Of a DNA stretch of 64,000 bases, positions 1 to 10,791 are shown one piece after another (positions within the stretch are counted from its first letter, which is position 1; each line of letters begins with the position of its first letter). The stretch is from assembly GCF_003574655.1 (NCBI RefSeq), contig NZ_QNUM01000003.1, positions 496,001-560,000 of the forward strand, in the 5' to 3' direction. The notes under the pieces were generated by a model, which made no database searches, was not told where the DNA came from, and saw nothing but the letters and a program-made list of their open reading frames with translations. The DNA comes from Cohaesibacter haloalkalitolerans. GTDB taxonomy: Bacteria > Pseudomonadota > Alphaproteobacteria > Rhizobiales > Cohaesibacteraceae. The position numbers and the translations under genes were made by a program.

Positions 1-1067
1 GCCTTCTTGATGATCAGCCAGGCAATCACGAAACGGAACTGCTTGATGCCACCAGCCGTCGAGCCCGAACAGGCGCCAAAGAAGGTGAGGATCAGGAACA
101 TGACCACGAACAGAGAGCCCCATTCCTGATAGTCTCCCGCACCAAAGCCGGTCGTCGTCACGATGGAAATGACATCGAACAGCGCAATCGCGAAATCCTT
201 GATCACCGGACCCGGCGACAGCCACTGCTTGGCAAAAAAGATGACGACCGCAGCGATCAGGACGCCCTTGAGATAGAGCCCGATCTGCGGATCCCTGCCC
301 CGGTCAGCAGAAAAAAAGCGGATCATGTAGAGAAACGGCAGGCCACCAAAGAACATGAACAGCGAACCGGCAAAATAGATGCCGACGCTATCAAAATGCG
401 CCATCGAACCATCGGAGGTCGAGTATCCGCCCGTGGAAAGGGTGGTCATGGCATGGTTGACCGCCTCAAAGAAGGTCATGCCCAGCACAAAGTAGGAAAC
501 GGCGCAGGCCGCCGTCAGAGCCATGTAGACAAAGGCAATCTTGACCGCAAACTCGCGAATGCGCGGGTAAGGATTGTCACTCTGCTCGGACGATTCCAGA
601 AAGAACAGCTTCTGTCCACCAGAGCCAAGCATCGGCAGAATGGTGATGCCGATGGCCACGATACCCAGACCACCGAGCCATTGCATCAGCGACCGCCAGA
701 ACAGAAGCCCCGGAGCCATGGTGTCCAGTCCGCTCAGGACCGTCGAGCCGGTGGTCGTGAAGCCCGAGGCCGACTCGAAATAGGCATCCGCATAGGTGAT
801 ATCGAGCGACGAGAAATAGAGAGGCAGAGCCGCAAAGGCACTGAGGACGAACCAGCTGCCATTGACGAACAGGATGGAGCTGCGAATGTTCCACTCCCCT
901 TCCTGCCCACGCATGGCCAGAAACAGGGCGATGCCAAAACCGATCGATATCGACCCGCCGCCCAGAAAGGCGTGCCAGTCCTGACTTTGATAGGCCAGAT
1001 CGACGATTGCGGGAAAGAACATCATCCCGCCCAGTGCGGCAATCAATATCCCGAGTGCTGAAAGCAC
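1..1067 (-). CDS. trkH: TrkH-family potassium uptake channel subunit (3' part cut by window edge)
   Basis: Membrane channel subunit of the Trk K+ uptake system, which needs a cytosolic TrkA regulator. About 355 codons are visible and the C terminus lies beyond the window. The frame is almost entirely hydrophobic and carries the repeated pore-loop signatures of the family: SGFTTTGSTVL near residue 90, TTLSTGGYST and IVTTTGFGAGDY further on, then the SGSTAGGIKQFR segment that begins the fourth pore repeat region. A GTG start at 1067 follows AGAGGTG at a good distance. No trkA is in view. Identification from the pore loops is firm; ion specificity (K+ rather than Na+-coupled Ktr type) is inferred from the family. 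Confidence 0.9.
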   Translation of the reverse strand, partial: MLSALGILIAALGGMMFFPAIVDLAYQSQDWHAFLGGGSISIGFGIALFLAMRGQEGEWNIRSSILFVNGSWFVLSAFAALPLYFSSLDITYADAYFESASGFTTTGSTVLSGLDTMAPGLLFWRSLMQWLGGLGIVAIGITILPMLGSGGQKLFFLESSEQSDNPYPRIREFAVKIAFVYMALTAACAVSYFVLGMTFFEAVNHAMTTLSTGGYSTSDGSMAHFDSVGIYFAGSLFMFFGGLPFLYMIRFFSADRGRDPQIGLYLKGVLIAAVVIFFAKQWLSPGPVIKDFAIALFDVISIVTTTGFGAGDYQEWGSLFVVMFLILTFFGACSGSTAGGIKQFRFVIAWLIIKK

Positions 1068-1274
1068 GGGGTCACCTCTTCATTCGCGGAGTCATCTGGC
1101 TTGTTTATCCACCAAACGTATTCCGGGTCAAGCGCGAGCATGTCTTTTGGCGAGAAGGCCACCGCCTTCCGCTGCTGTAGCATGCATTCATAGCGTGCGC
1201 GAACCGCGAGAGCTTAGCTTGCTCGCTGTCCCTTGCATAGAGCCATACGCCCGCCCAAGACCCGGACACCGGCC

Positions 1275-1697
1275 TCAGACCGGTTCTCCTGATACCGCAG
1301 CGGGGGAATCCAGCAGATCCGTTCCATAGGAATTATCAACAGTGCAGAGCCAGTCGCCGCTGTCCGAGCGCTTGAAAACATAGCTTGCCCGACGCACCAG
1401 CGTCAGATCCCAGCCATCGGAATCAACCGTGTCGAGAAAGGTCTTCATCACCACCAGCGCCGTATCACCACCTTCAAACACTTCCATTGGCCCCTGACGA
1501 ACCGTCAGGTGGTGGTTGAAATGATCGGCGATGGCCTCGAAGGCTTTTCTGATCCGCGCCTTGCCCGTCACCGCCATGCCGGGCTGAACGACCAGCGTCG
1601 CGTCTTCGGCATAGAAGGCCATCAGACCATCAAAATCCTCTGCCGAGATCGCCCGGTCAGCGGCTTCGATAACAGTTTGCAATGCTTGGGAGGTCAT
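1275..1697 (-). CDS. SnoaL/DUF4440-like small NTF2-fold protein
   Basis: A 140-residue soluble protein with the pattern of the NTF2-like SnoaL/DUF4440 superfamily: a helical N terminus, then AEDATLVVQPGMAVTGKARIRKAFEAI, which is the usual pocket-lining segment, and a C-terminal beta sheet ending in VCTVDNS-like residues (WLCTVDNSYG). Members range from ketosteroid-isomerase-like enzymes to ligand-binding proteins, and many have no known substrate. ATG at 1697 is preceded by AAGGAGA, so the longer in-frame reading upstream is not needed. No neighbour suggests a pathway. The fold call is reasonable; function is unknown. Confidence 0.75.
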   Translation of the reverse strand: MTSQALQTVIEAADRAISAEDFDGLMAFYAEDATLVVQPGMAVTGKARIRKAFEAIADHFNHHLTVRQGPMEVFEGGDTALVVMKTFLDTVDSDGWDLTLVRRASYVFKRSDSGDWLCTVDNSYGTDLLDSPAAVSGEPV

Positions 1698-1732
1698 TTC
1701 CGTCTCCTTGAAAAATCCCGAGAGACGGCAAC

Positions 1733-1757
1733 AAAAAACCCGCCTCAGGCGGGTTCC
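1733..1757 (-). terminator. Rho-independent terminator (minus strand)
   Basis: On the minus strand an 8-bp perfect stem AACCCGCC/GGCGGGTT with a TGA loop runs into six T residues. It sits after the small membrane protein gene that ends at 1912 and just upstream of the SnoaL-like start. Confidence 0.8.
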
Positions 1758-1784
1758 GATAAGTGATATGCGCACACGAAAACC

Positions 1785-1803
1785 CACCATTCAAGGAATG
1801 GTG
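1785..1803. repeat. Short inverted repeat CACCATTC-AAG-GAATGGTG
   Basis: Perfect 8-bp arms around a 3-nt loop in the gap between the SnoaL-like gene and the small membrane protein gene. No T tract follows on either strand, so it could be an operator or an RNA hairpin rather than a terminator. Its role is unknown. Confidence 0.4.
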
Positions 1804-1911
1804 AGAATAATCGACTGAAACTGGTTGCACATCTGGTTCATGCCCAATCATGTATCGTCAAATCGCCTGCATTGCAAGCGGACTCTGACCTCGACCTGCC
1901 CTGGCCCACAC

Positions 1912-2157
1912 TCATTTGTCGTCAAAGAACTGCTGATAGAGCAGCAAGAGCACCAGCATCAGCCCAGCGGCAAGAGTGAGGATATTCTTCAGAAGCTCCA
2001 TGCCGTCGGCCCGTCCGGTTGCCGGATCAATGAGACTGCCAAAAATCCCGTTAGGAAAGGCCGCACGCATGATGGCGCTTGCCCCCATAAGGGAAACGAG
2101 GGCAAAGGCAAAGAACAACAACAGATTTCGCAACCAGCCGGGCATTTGGGGAAACAT
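1912..2157 (-). CDS. Small two-helix membrane protein of unknown function
   Basis: An 81-residue frame with two clear hydrophobic helices, roughly residues 10-32 (LRNLLLFFAFALVSLMGASA) and 55-77 (ILTLAAGLMLVLLLLY), joined by a short loop with PNGIFGSLIDPATGR. It follows clpA by 39 nt, but the clpA terminator lies in that gap and its T tract ends right at the start codon. There is therefore no purine-rich ribosome binding site before ATG 2157, and a start at Met5 is equally bare. I do not recognise a family. The membrane character and codon usage like its neighbours make it a probable real gene. Confidence 0.55.
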   Translation of the reverse strand: MFPQMPGWLRNLLLFFAFALVSLMGASAIMRAAFPNGIFGSLIDPATGRADGMELLKNILTLAAGLMLVLLLLYQQFFDDK

Positions 2158-2158
2158 G

Positions 2159-2189
2159 GAAAAAAGCGCCCACGTTACCGCAGGCGCTC
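2159..2189 (-). terminator. Rho-independent terminator of clpSA
   Basis: On the minus strand AGCGCC pairs with GGCGCT around a 12-nt loop and is followed by six T residues, immediately after the clpA stop codon. Confidence 0.75.
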
Positions 2190-2196
2190 CTTGTTG

Positions 2197-4647
<2,451 letters not shown>

Positions 4648-4656
4648 TTGGTATCC

Positions 4657-5001
4657 TCACTTTTTTTCCATGATGCATTGCAGCGGATGCTGGTGCTGAT
4701 GGGCAAAATCCATCACCTGGCTCACTTTGGTTTCCGCCACTTCATAGGTAAAGACTCCACACTCCCCGACACCGTGATGGTGAACGTGAAGCATAATACG
4801 GGTTGCATCTTCCCGGCCCTTGTTGAAAAACGCTTCCAGGATGTGAACAACGAACTCCATCGGGGTGAAGTCATCATTCAACAACAGAACGCGATACATG
4901 TTTGGACGCTTGGTCTTGGGTTTGGCTTTTGTCGTCAACCCCAGGTCTTCATCTTCATCCAGGCGACGAATATCCTTACTCATTGCTTGAATTGTCTCCA
5001 C
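4657..5001 (-). CDS. clpS: ClpS adaptor of the ClpAP protease
   Basis: A 114-residue adaptor that binds N-degron substrates and hands them to ClpA. The core [20 protein letters not shown], the helix [30 protein letters not shown] and the C-terminal [18 protein letters not shown] are characteristic; the ND-D and M residues of the N-degron pocket are in place. The N-terminal 35 residues are charged and disordered in character. First gene of the clpS-clpA operon. Confidence 0.96.
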   Translation of the reverse strand: METIQAMSKDIRRLDEDEDLGLTTKAKPKTKRPNMYRVLLLNDDFTPMEFVVHILEAFFNKGREDATRIMLHVHHHGVGECGVFTYEVAETKVSQVMDFAHQHQHPLQCIMEKK

Positions 5002-5435
5002 AAATCCCCCGGCCGAATGCCGGGATGGTCATCTTGTCAGTCTTCCCCAACGGGGCTTGTCGGTCAAATCTGTTGCCGGTTTGGGGCATAGTTGGCTGGC
5101 TTTGAATCAAGACGTGACACCCAAGAGTGTGACATACAAAAAACCTTTGATGCCACAAAATAATGTAAGCACGTCATTCTCGCATTGTAAGGGTATATGC
5201 TTCGATATCAAAATAACTGAATTATCGAAATTCACCGATAGATATCAGCCACATGGGACAATTTCATTGCAACTGACGCAATAATAATTTTTTGCAAATT
5301 GATCTGAGGGCCTCATTTTTTACCTTTTCCTAACCGAGTTTACATACCCTTTTTAAAAAGGTTGCGAGAGGCGACGAATTTGTCCTGCCCATCTCGCCCA
5401 ACGAACAAAACCCAAAGCGGAAAAATCCGTCAGTC
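5002..5435. other. Divergent intergenic region between clpS and the carboxypeptidase gene
   Basis: This 434-bp AT-rich stretch must hold the promoters for clpSA (minus) and the penicillin-binding protein (plus). No frame longer than about 60 codons with a ribosome binding site is present and I see no terminator, tRNA or clear operator. Confidence 0.6.
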
Positions 5436-6992
5436 ATGACAACATTCAAAGGACGTCAAGTGTTTAGAGTAGCGTTCAGAGCCACACGGCGTGCAGTGCT
5501 TGCGCGCCCAGTATACATGATCGCCGCAACCGCATTCCTGGCGATCAGCGCGCTGGCTTTCACTCAGTCTGCCCTAGCAGCCAACTCCAAATATGCCGGC
5601 TACGTTATCGATGTCAAAAGCGGCAAGGTCCTTTATTCAGAGAACGCCAATTCTCTGCGTTATCCTGCTTCGCTTACCAAGATGATGACCCTTTACATGC
5701 TCTTTGAAGAGCTGGAAGCCGGTCGCATGTCCATGAACACGCGCCTCAGCGTGTCCAGACATGCCGCAGGTCAGGCTCCCTCCAAACTTGGTCTGAAGCC
5801 GGGCAGCACCATCGCTGTCAAGGACGCTATCCTCGCTCTGGTCACCAAATCCGCGAACGATGTGGCCGCCACAATCGCCGAGAATATCGGCGGGACCGAG
5901 TCCAAATTCGCGCGCATGATGACCGACAAGGCGCATTCCATCGGCATGAGCCGCACCACGTTCAGGAACGCATCTGGCCTTCCGAACTCCCAACAGCGCA
6001 CAACGGCCGCCGACATGGCCCTGCTTGGTCGTGCCCTGCAGGACAGGTTCCCCACCTATTACAAACTGTTCAACACCCGTGTCTTCCAGTATGGCAAGGC
6101 CCGCTACGGCAACCACAACAAGCTGCTTGGTCGCGTCACCGGTGTTGACGGTATCAAGACCGGCTACACCCAGGCTTCCGGTTTCAACCTTGTCACCAAC
6201 GTCAATACCGATGGCCGTCACATTGTGGCCGTTGTCATGGGCGGCAACACCGGAGCAAGCCGCGACGCTGAAATGCGGTCCCTTATCAAGAAATACCTGC
6301 CCAAGGCCAAGAGCGGCCGCAGGGAAACCGCCCTTGTCGGCGTACCGTCTTCGTCGTCACGCAATTATGTGCAGCTGGCCGAGACCGTGCCTCTGCCGAA
6401 AGCCAAGACGATCGAACCTGCCGGAACGATTGAACTTGCATCAGTAGCGCCGGTTCTGCCGCAGCCTGCCGTAGAGACCGTGTCTGTACAGCCTGCCATG
6501 CAGCTGGCCAAAGCGGATGCCGGAGAGCTCGAAGTCTTGCCGAAAGCGGGGCTGACCACGGGTTCAACCTTGCGCGCCGCGATCACTGCATCCGTTCAAG
6601 AGATGCCGGCCCCTCGGCCACGCCTGACAACCGCCGCACTTGCAATCCCTCCGCTGCCACGGGCTGCGAACGATCCGGTTGGCGATCTGTCTACCCATTC
6701 GGCCCCGCTCCCGATGGCAGCGCCAGCAACTCGCGAAAGCGTTCCTGCAGGCTGGCAGATCCAGCTCAGCGCAACCCCGTCACTTGAAGCTGCCAACGAA
6801 ATCCTTGACAAGGTAAGAGCAGACAACAAGCGCATGCTCAAGGGCCGCGTCAATCATACCGAAGCAGTTGAAAAAGGAAGCACCACACTCTATCGCGCCC
6901 GCTTTGCCGGTTTCCCGAGCAAGTCTGCAGCCCGCGATGCCTGTGCGGTCCTGAAGAAACAGAAATTTGCCTGTCTGGCACTGAATCCTTAG
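5436..6992 (+). CDS. D-alanyl-D-alanine carboxypeptidase (PBP5/DacF family) with C-terminal SPOR domain
   Basis: Periplasmic serine peptidase that trims the terminal D-Ala of peptidoglycan pentapeptides. The N terminus has a long signal peptide with hydrophobic core at about 29-46 and AxA-like end (SALAA, 45-49). The three active-site motifs are SLTK (79-82), SAN (139-141) and KTG (241-243). A Pro/Ala-rich linker (about 310-425) leads to a SPOR domain (about 435-518, GWQIQLSATPSLEAANEIL onward), which binds denuded glycan strands at the septum. At 518 residues it is longer than E. coli DacA because of linker plus SPOR, a layout typical of Hyphomicrobiales. A second Met at residue 28 would still leave a functional signal peptide. 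Confidence 0.93.
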   Translation: MTTFKGRQVFRVAFRATRRAVLARPVYMIAATAFLAISALAFTQSALAANSKYAGYVIDVKSGKVLYSENANSLRYPASLTKMMTLYMLFEELEAGRMSMNTRLSVSRHAAGQAPSKLGLKPGSTIAVKDAILALVTKSANDVAATIAENIGGTESKFARMMTDKAHSIGMSRTTFRNASGLPNSQQRTTAADMALLGRALQDRFPTYYKLFNTRVFQYGKARYGNHNKLLGRVTGVDGIKTGYTQASGFNLVTNVNTDGRHIVAVVMGGNTGASRDAEMRSLIKKYLPKAKSGRRETALVGVPSSSSRNYVQLAETVPLPKAKTIEPAGTIELASVAPVLPQPAVETVSVQPAMQLAKADAGELEVLPKAGLTTGSTLRAAITASVQEMPAPRPRLTTAALAIPPLPRAANDPVGDLSTHSAPLPMAAPATRESVPAGWQIQLSATPSLEAANEILDKVRADNKRMLKGRVNHTEAVEKGSTTLYRARFAGFPSKSAARDACAVLKKQKFACLALNP

Positions 6993-7013
6993 TTGTAGTT
7001 GAGTAGTAGGAGA

Positions 7014-7709
7014 TCAGTCATGTTTTCCGAGCAAGACGGACTTGGCAGCGTTGATCTTGGAAGCGAGAAAAGTGGAGCCCCCATGGTCCGGGTGGAGACG
7101 CTTCATCAGGCGCCGGTGGGCGTCAACAACTTCCGCCTCGCTGGCACCCGCCGCAAGCCCAAGCACCTGATAGGCTTCCTCCTTGGTCATGGTGCCAGAG
7201 TCCGCCGTGCGTCCTTCCCACGCTGTCGGGTCAACATTGAAGCTTTCTCGCCAATCGGGATGCCGGCCGTCAAGATAAGCTTCAAGTAGATCGCGGCTTT
7301 CCTTGTCCGCCGCCACTTCATGCCAGAGGCTGGTCAATTCAGCCTCTGTCAACCCATCAAGCTCCCTTCCCTCGAAATGCCCAGCCAGGACCTGTCCGAT
7401 AATGATCCCCGTGTCGTGATCAAGAGTCATTTCAAGCGCCGCGGTCCGAACGGTAGAGCCTCTTCCCCCTTCCCGATCAGCACCTGCCAGATAGGATTTC
7501 TTGCGCAGCAGCGACCAGGCAAAGACCGCCAGCGGCATGCCGACCAGCCATTGTCGGCGAAAGACAAAAACAGCCGCCACAATCAGCAGGACGATTCCCC
7601 CGAGCTTGTAGAGCAGCGTTGCGACATCCGCTGAAGGGGCATAAGCCGCCCATCGCATCAGCAACAGCGCGCCAAGAAATACCAGAAAGCCGGCAAGCAA
7701 ATAGATCAT
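7014..7709 (-). CDS. Membrane-anchored J-domain (DnaJ-like) protein
   Basis: The 231-residue protein has two N-terminal hydrophobic helices (about 2-20 and 35-65), a cytosolic middle part rich in acidic residues, and a C-terminal J domain (about 180-231) with the HPD motif in RLHPDHGG, which would stimulate an Hsp70 ATPase. The J domain is at the C terminus, as in DjlA-like and TIM14-like proteins rather than DnaJ. It lies 38 nt downstream of the VWA gene on the same strand, so the two probably form an operon. The client is unknown. Confidence 0.85.
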   Translation of the reverse strand: MIYLLAGFLVFLGALLLMRWAAYAPSADVATLLYKLGGIVLLIVAAVFVFRRQWLVGMPLAVFAWSLLRKKSYLAGADREGGRGSTVRTAALEMTLDHDTGIIIGQVLAGHFEGRELDGLTEAELTSLWHEVAADKESRDLLEAYLDGRHPDWRESFNVDPTAWEGRTADSGTMTKEEAYQVLGLAAGASEAEVVDAHRRLMKRLHPDHGGSTFLASKINAAKSVLLGKHD

Positions 7710-7747
7710 GATGAAACGCTCATTCCTTATTGGATCTTATCGGAACC

Positions 7748-8488
7748 CTATCGTCGAGATTTGGGGCCGGGCAATTGCTTTTGCAGATCATGCGGCAGAC
7801 GTGTGACATCACGACCAGACGCAGCGTAGGCCGCGATCCCCTTGAGATACTCGGCCAGTTTAAGTTTGGCACCCGCATCGAACTGACCATAGGCACCGCC
7901 AGTCAACCTCGCAATCACCTTGAAGACATGGGCCGCCATGGCATCTGAACCTTCCTGAAAGACGAACACAGGCACACCCTTCAGAGCGATATCACCCGCC
8001 AGTCCGACGATGACGTCCGGATCCTCTTCTACGCAATCACCCACATACACCACCGCGTCAATCCTCGTCGACCGGGCCTCATTCTTCACATGTTGCAGGA
8101 TGCGGCCAAGCTGGGTTCGCCCGGCCCGGCAGTCAAAGCGCTCCATCCAGCCGACCATATCTGCAGACGACCGCGTCCAGCGGCTGGCCTTGCATTCACT
8201 CGTGCCGCGGAAATAGACAAGCTGGGTTGCCAGCCCACCCTGTTTTTCAGCAACACCGAACATCTCGCTTTGCAGGGAACAGGCCACATCCCATGTCGCC
8301 TGTCGGCTCATGGTCGCATCAAGGGCAAACATCAGACGCCCGTTGGCCGGCTTCAAGCCCTTGGCCTCCTGTGCCTTGCGTACCAGCCTGGTCTTGGAAA
8401 GAAAGGCGGCAACATCCTGCTTGTCGGACTTGATGTCCGGAGCAAGCTCGGTGTCCTTTACCGTCAGTTGATCCCTTTTTTCAGCCAT
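7748..8488 (-). CDS. VWA-domain cytosolic protein, partner of the J-domain gene
   Basis: A 246-residue protein with a von Willebrand factor A-like fold: RLMFALDATMSRQATWDVA provides a DxTxS variant of the MIDAS metal site, followed by RTQLGRIL and VVYVGDCVEE strands at the expected spacing. There is no signal peptide. ATG at 8488 follows GGGAGG at a good distance. Such VWA proteins usually act as protein-protein adaptors. Its pairing with a J-domain membrane protein suggests a chaperone-linked role, but that is inference only. Confidence 0.8.
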   Translation of the reverse strand: MAEKRDQLTVKDTELAPDIKSDKQDVAAFLSKTRLVRKAQEAKGLKPANGRLMFALDATMSRQATWDVACSLQSEMFGVAEKQGGLATQLVYFRGTSECKASRWTRSSADMVGWMERFDCRAGRTQLGRILQHVKNEARSTRIDAVVYVGDCVEEDPDVIVGLAGDIALKGVPVFVFQEGSDAMAAHVFKVIARLTGGAYGQFDAGAKLKLAEYLKGIAAYAASGRDVTRLPHDLQKQLPGPKSRR

Positions 8489-8608
8489 GGCCCCGCCTCC
8501 CGAACAGGTTCAAGCCGGGTCCATGCCCGACATAGGATCCAGACCAGATATTTAGGTATCAAAACAGAAATGCCAACCGGTCAATTGGTTACACTGACAA
8601 CCGAGAGG

Positions 8609-9043
8609 CTAAAGCAACCCCAGATCGGCCAGTTCCCGTCGAAAATCCGGAGGCAGGTCATCGTCGCCCCGCAACGGATCGATATCCCTGGGCGCTTCAC
8701 CGGCCTTCAGATAGCGCCAGCCCTGAAACGGACGCTTCGGTTGTGATTCTGTACGAAACAGGGTCGGCTCCATGACGATCTGGCAACGGCCAATGCCATC
8801 ATCCCCGGTAATCTGCCTGAGATCGATGATCGGCTGCCTTGCGAGGATCATTCCCTTGATGACCCAGTAGAGCGAACCGCCGTCAAGGATCTCGTCGCGC
8901 CGTTTCGGCGTCATGCGCGTGGTATGGATATGTTCAAGCGGTTCACCCGCCATTGTCAGCAGGTGATTGCGATGCTCGATCCATCGTTCCAGATCGTCGA
9001 CACTGTCGACTCCTACGCACAATTTAACAATATGGACAGTCAT
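8609..9043 (-). CDS. DUF1489 family protein
   Basis: A 144-residue cytosolic protein beginning MTVHIVKLCVGVDSVDDLERWI, the signature opening of the DUF1489 family, widespread in alphaproteobacteria and of unknown function. The body contains TRMTPKRRDEILDGGSLYWV and a GIGRCQIVMEP segment and ends in a charged tail. The start has AAGGAA at a suitable distance. It is separated by 120 bp from the VWA gene and is divergent from the epimerase gene. Confidence 0.9.
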   Translation of the reverse strand: MTVHIVKLCVGVDSVDDLERWIEHRNHLLTMAGEPLEHIHTTRMTPKRRDEILDGGSLYWVIKGMILARQPIIDLRQITGDDGIGRCQIVMEPTLFRTESQPKRPFQGWRYLKAGEAPRDIDPLRGDDDLPPDFRRELADLGLL

Positions 9044-9185
9044 GCAGGTTCCTTATCACGCTGTTCATACGCTATAAAGATTAGAACGGATCGACAAAAC
9101 TTGGTCATAGATTTATGCACATTTTGCTATAAGTTAGATAAAAACGGACTATCGAAGCATACGGCTTCAAATGGGGAATTGGCTC

Positions 9186-10082
9186 ATGCGAATATTTGTT
9201 ACTGGCGGTACTGGCCTTGTCGGCCGGGCGATTGTCAAGGCTTTCGTGGCGCGAGGCGATGAAGTAACGACCCTGGCTAGGTCTGAAAGAAGCGCTGAAA
9301 TTCAAAGCGAATTGGGAGCGACGCCTGTTCCAGGCAGCCTTACCGATCCCGGTGACTGGGTCAATCTAGCCCTTACACACGATGCCTTCATCCACACCGC
9401 AGCAACCTTTGACAATGACATGGCAAATGTTGATCAGAACCTCGTTTCGGCGCTGGTTAATATTGCCCGGGATCTGCCCGAAGACCGACTGATTCCTTTC
9501 CTCTATACCGGTGGCTGCTGGCTCTATCCGGAAGAGCCGGTCATCCCGATCACCGAACGGCATGTGCTGGACCCGACGCCCGAATTCGAATGGATGCTGG
9601 ACAGCATCGAACGGCTCAACGCCTGCCCCAATTTCCAGCTGACCGTCATTCACCCCGGTCTTGTCGTTGACAAGGGACGCGGCATCATCGCCAACTTTGC
9701 CGAAGATCTGAAGGAGAATGGTGAAATCACCATAGTCGGCTCAACCGACACCCATTTCCCCTTCGTTCACGCCGATGATCTCGCCCAGCTCTATGTCCTT
9801 GCGGTTGACAATCGGGCAGACGGATTGTTGCTGAACGCCAGCACGATCAAGAGTGCAACGGCTGGTGAAGTCGGCAAACTGGTCGCCCAGTCCCTCGGCC
9901 TGCCCTATCAGGCAAACGTCATTACAATCGAGGAGGCGCAGGAGCGGTTCGGCGCCTGGGCCTCTGCCTATGCCCGCTCTCAGCGCATGTCCTCTGACCG
10001 GGCCCGCGCCACACTGGGCTGGGCACCTCTCTATGACACCATCGAGGAAATGGTCAGGGACAGCCTCGTCACGGAAGCATGA
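9186..10082 (+). CDS. NAD(P)-dependent epimerase/dehydratase (extended SDR)
   Basis: A 298-residue atypical extended short-chain dehydrogenase. The dinucleotide-binding motif VTGGTGLVGRAIV lies at the N terminus (about 5-17), followed by an acidic stretch and FIHTAA at the end of beta4. The usual YxxxK catalytic pair is not evident in the canonical place, which is common in NAD(P)-binding NmrA/isoflavone-reductase-like members; the substrate is unknown. I use ATG 9186 because TGGGGA lies 8 nt before it; an in-frame ATG at 9171 has no such site. A strong terminator follows the gene. Confidence 0.85.
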   Translation: MRIFVTGGTGLVGRAIVKAFVARGDEVTTLARSERSAEIQSELGATPVPGSLTDPGDWVNLALTHDAFIHTAATFDNDMANVDQNLVSALVNIARDLPEDRLIPFLYTGGCWLYPEEPVIPITERHVLDPTPEFEWMLDSIERLNACPNFQLTVIHPGLVVDKGRGIIANFAEDLKENGEITIVGSTDTHFPFVHADDLAQLYVLAVDNRADGLLLNASTIKSATAGEVGKLVAQSLGLPYQANVITIEEAQERFGAWASAYARSQRMSSDRARATLGWAPLYDTIEEMVRDSLVTEA

Positions 10083-10117
10083 CGGGAGTATTTGCGCCTC
10101 ACCACAACAGGTTTCAA

Positions 10118-10140
10118 GGGTGCCGCTTGGCACCCTTTTT
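10118..10140 (+). terminator. Rho-independent terminator
   Basis: GGGTGCC and GGCACCC form a 7-bp stem with a GCTT loop followed by five T residues, 36 nt after the epimerase stop codon. Confidence 0.9.
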
Positions 10141-10274
10141 CGTTTCAGCAAAGGGCATTAGCCGATGGGCAGCAGGACGACAACGGCCCGGCCTCCCTCC
10201 GTCGCAATCGCACTTTTCTGCGCTTCCTTGCAGCGGGTACCACCATTTGACAGGTCACTAGGTGAAAATTGCAC

Positions 10275-10302
10275 TTGACTTTATATTCGAATATACTAAA
10301 TT
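10275..10302 (+). promoter_or_regulatory. Promoter with 14-bp palindrome, probable operator of the ArsR-type regulator
   Basis: TTGACT (10275-10280) and TAAATT (10297-10302) are spaced 16 bp and could be a -35/-10 pair. The spacer holds the perfect palindrome TATATTCGAATATA (10282-10295), an AT-rich inverted repeat of the size ArsR dimers bind. A repressor there would block RNA polymerase. A weaker inverted repeat TTAG-N6-CTAA follows at 10301-10314. The assignment to the regulator at 10406 rests on position. Confidence 0.6.
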
Positions 10303-10405
10303 AGCAAAATCTAATGATAATGTCGGTCAGATTGAGACCTGCCCAAAGTGTCCCCCAAATTCCTAGGGCAATCCCGATCTGGCCGACGGAACAACGGGAG
10401 CATGA

Positions 10406-10750
10406 ATGGCGGAGGAATCCTCAATCGAAGCTTTGGCCGATCAGGCGGATGAAGTTGCCCGACTTCTGAAGTTGCTCGGCAATGGCAATCGCTTGCGCAT
10501 CCTTTGTCAGCTCACCGACGGCAAAGACAAGTCCGTGAACTGCCTGGCTGAACATCTGAACATCAGTCAGAGCGCCCTTTCTCAACATCTTGCCAAAATG
10601 CGCGAAGATGGCCTCATTGCAGGACGTCGAGACGCACAAACGATTTATTACTCCATTGCAGATGGAAACGCGGAATTGCTTCTGAGCGTTCTCAAAGACC
10701 TCTATTGCTCAAACGATGACAGTCAAGGCGCACCAGCGGTCACCAAATGA
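10406..10750 (+). CDS. ArsR-family regulator of the BigR/SqrR persulfide-sensing type
   Basis: A 114-residue winged-helix repressor. The helix-turn-helix is at about 43-66 (CLAEHLNISQSALSQHLAKM). Two cysteines fit the reactive pair of BigR/SqrR regulators: Cys34 in RLRILCQL, where the family has RLxxxC, and Cys101 at the end of LKDLYC, about 67 residues later. In those proteins a di- or tetrasulfide between the pair releases DNA. The metal-binding ELCVCDL motif of arsenic/cadmium sensors is absent. The next gene is a rhodanese, whose start codon region overlaps the stop, and a palindrome lies in the promoter. The sensing role is inferred from the cysteines and the neighbour. Confidence 0.85.
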   Translation: MAEESSIEALADQADEVARLLKLLGNGNRLRILCQLTDGKDKSVNCLAEHLNISQSALSQHLAKMREDGLIAGRRDAQTIYYSIADGNAELLLSVLKDLYCSNDDSQGAPAVTK

Positions 10751-10791
10751 CACCGCCCTCCCAGCCTTTGACCCCTGAAGGAAAGCCCACA

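Noticed and set aside
9171-9185. Five-codon N-terminal extension of the epimerase
   Set aside because: ATG 9186 has TGGGGA at a proper distance and directly precedes the RIFVTGGTG motif.
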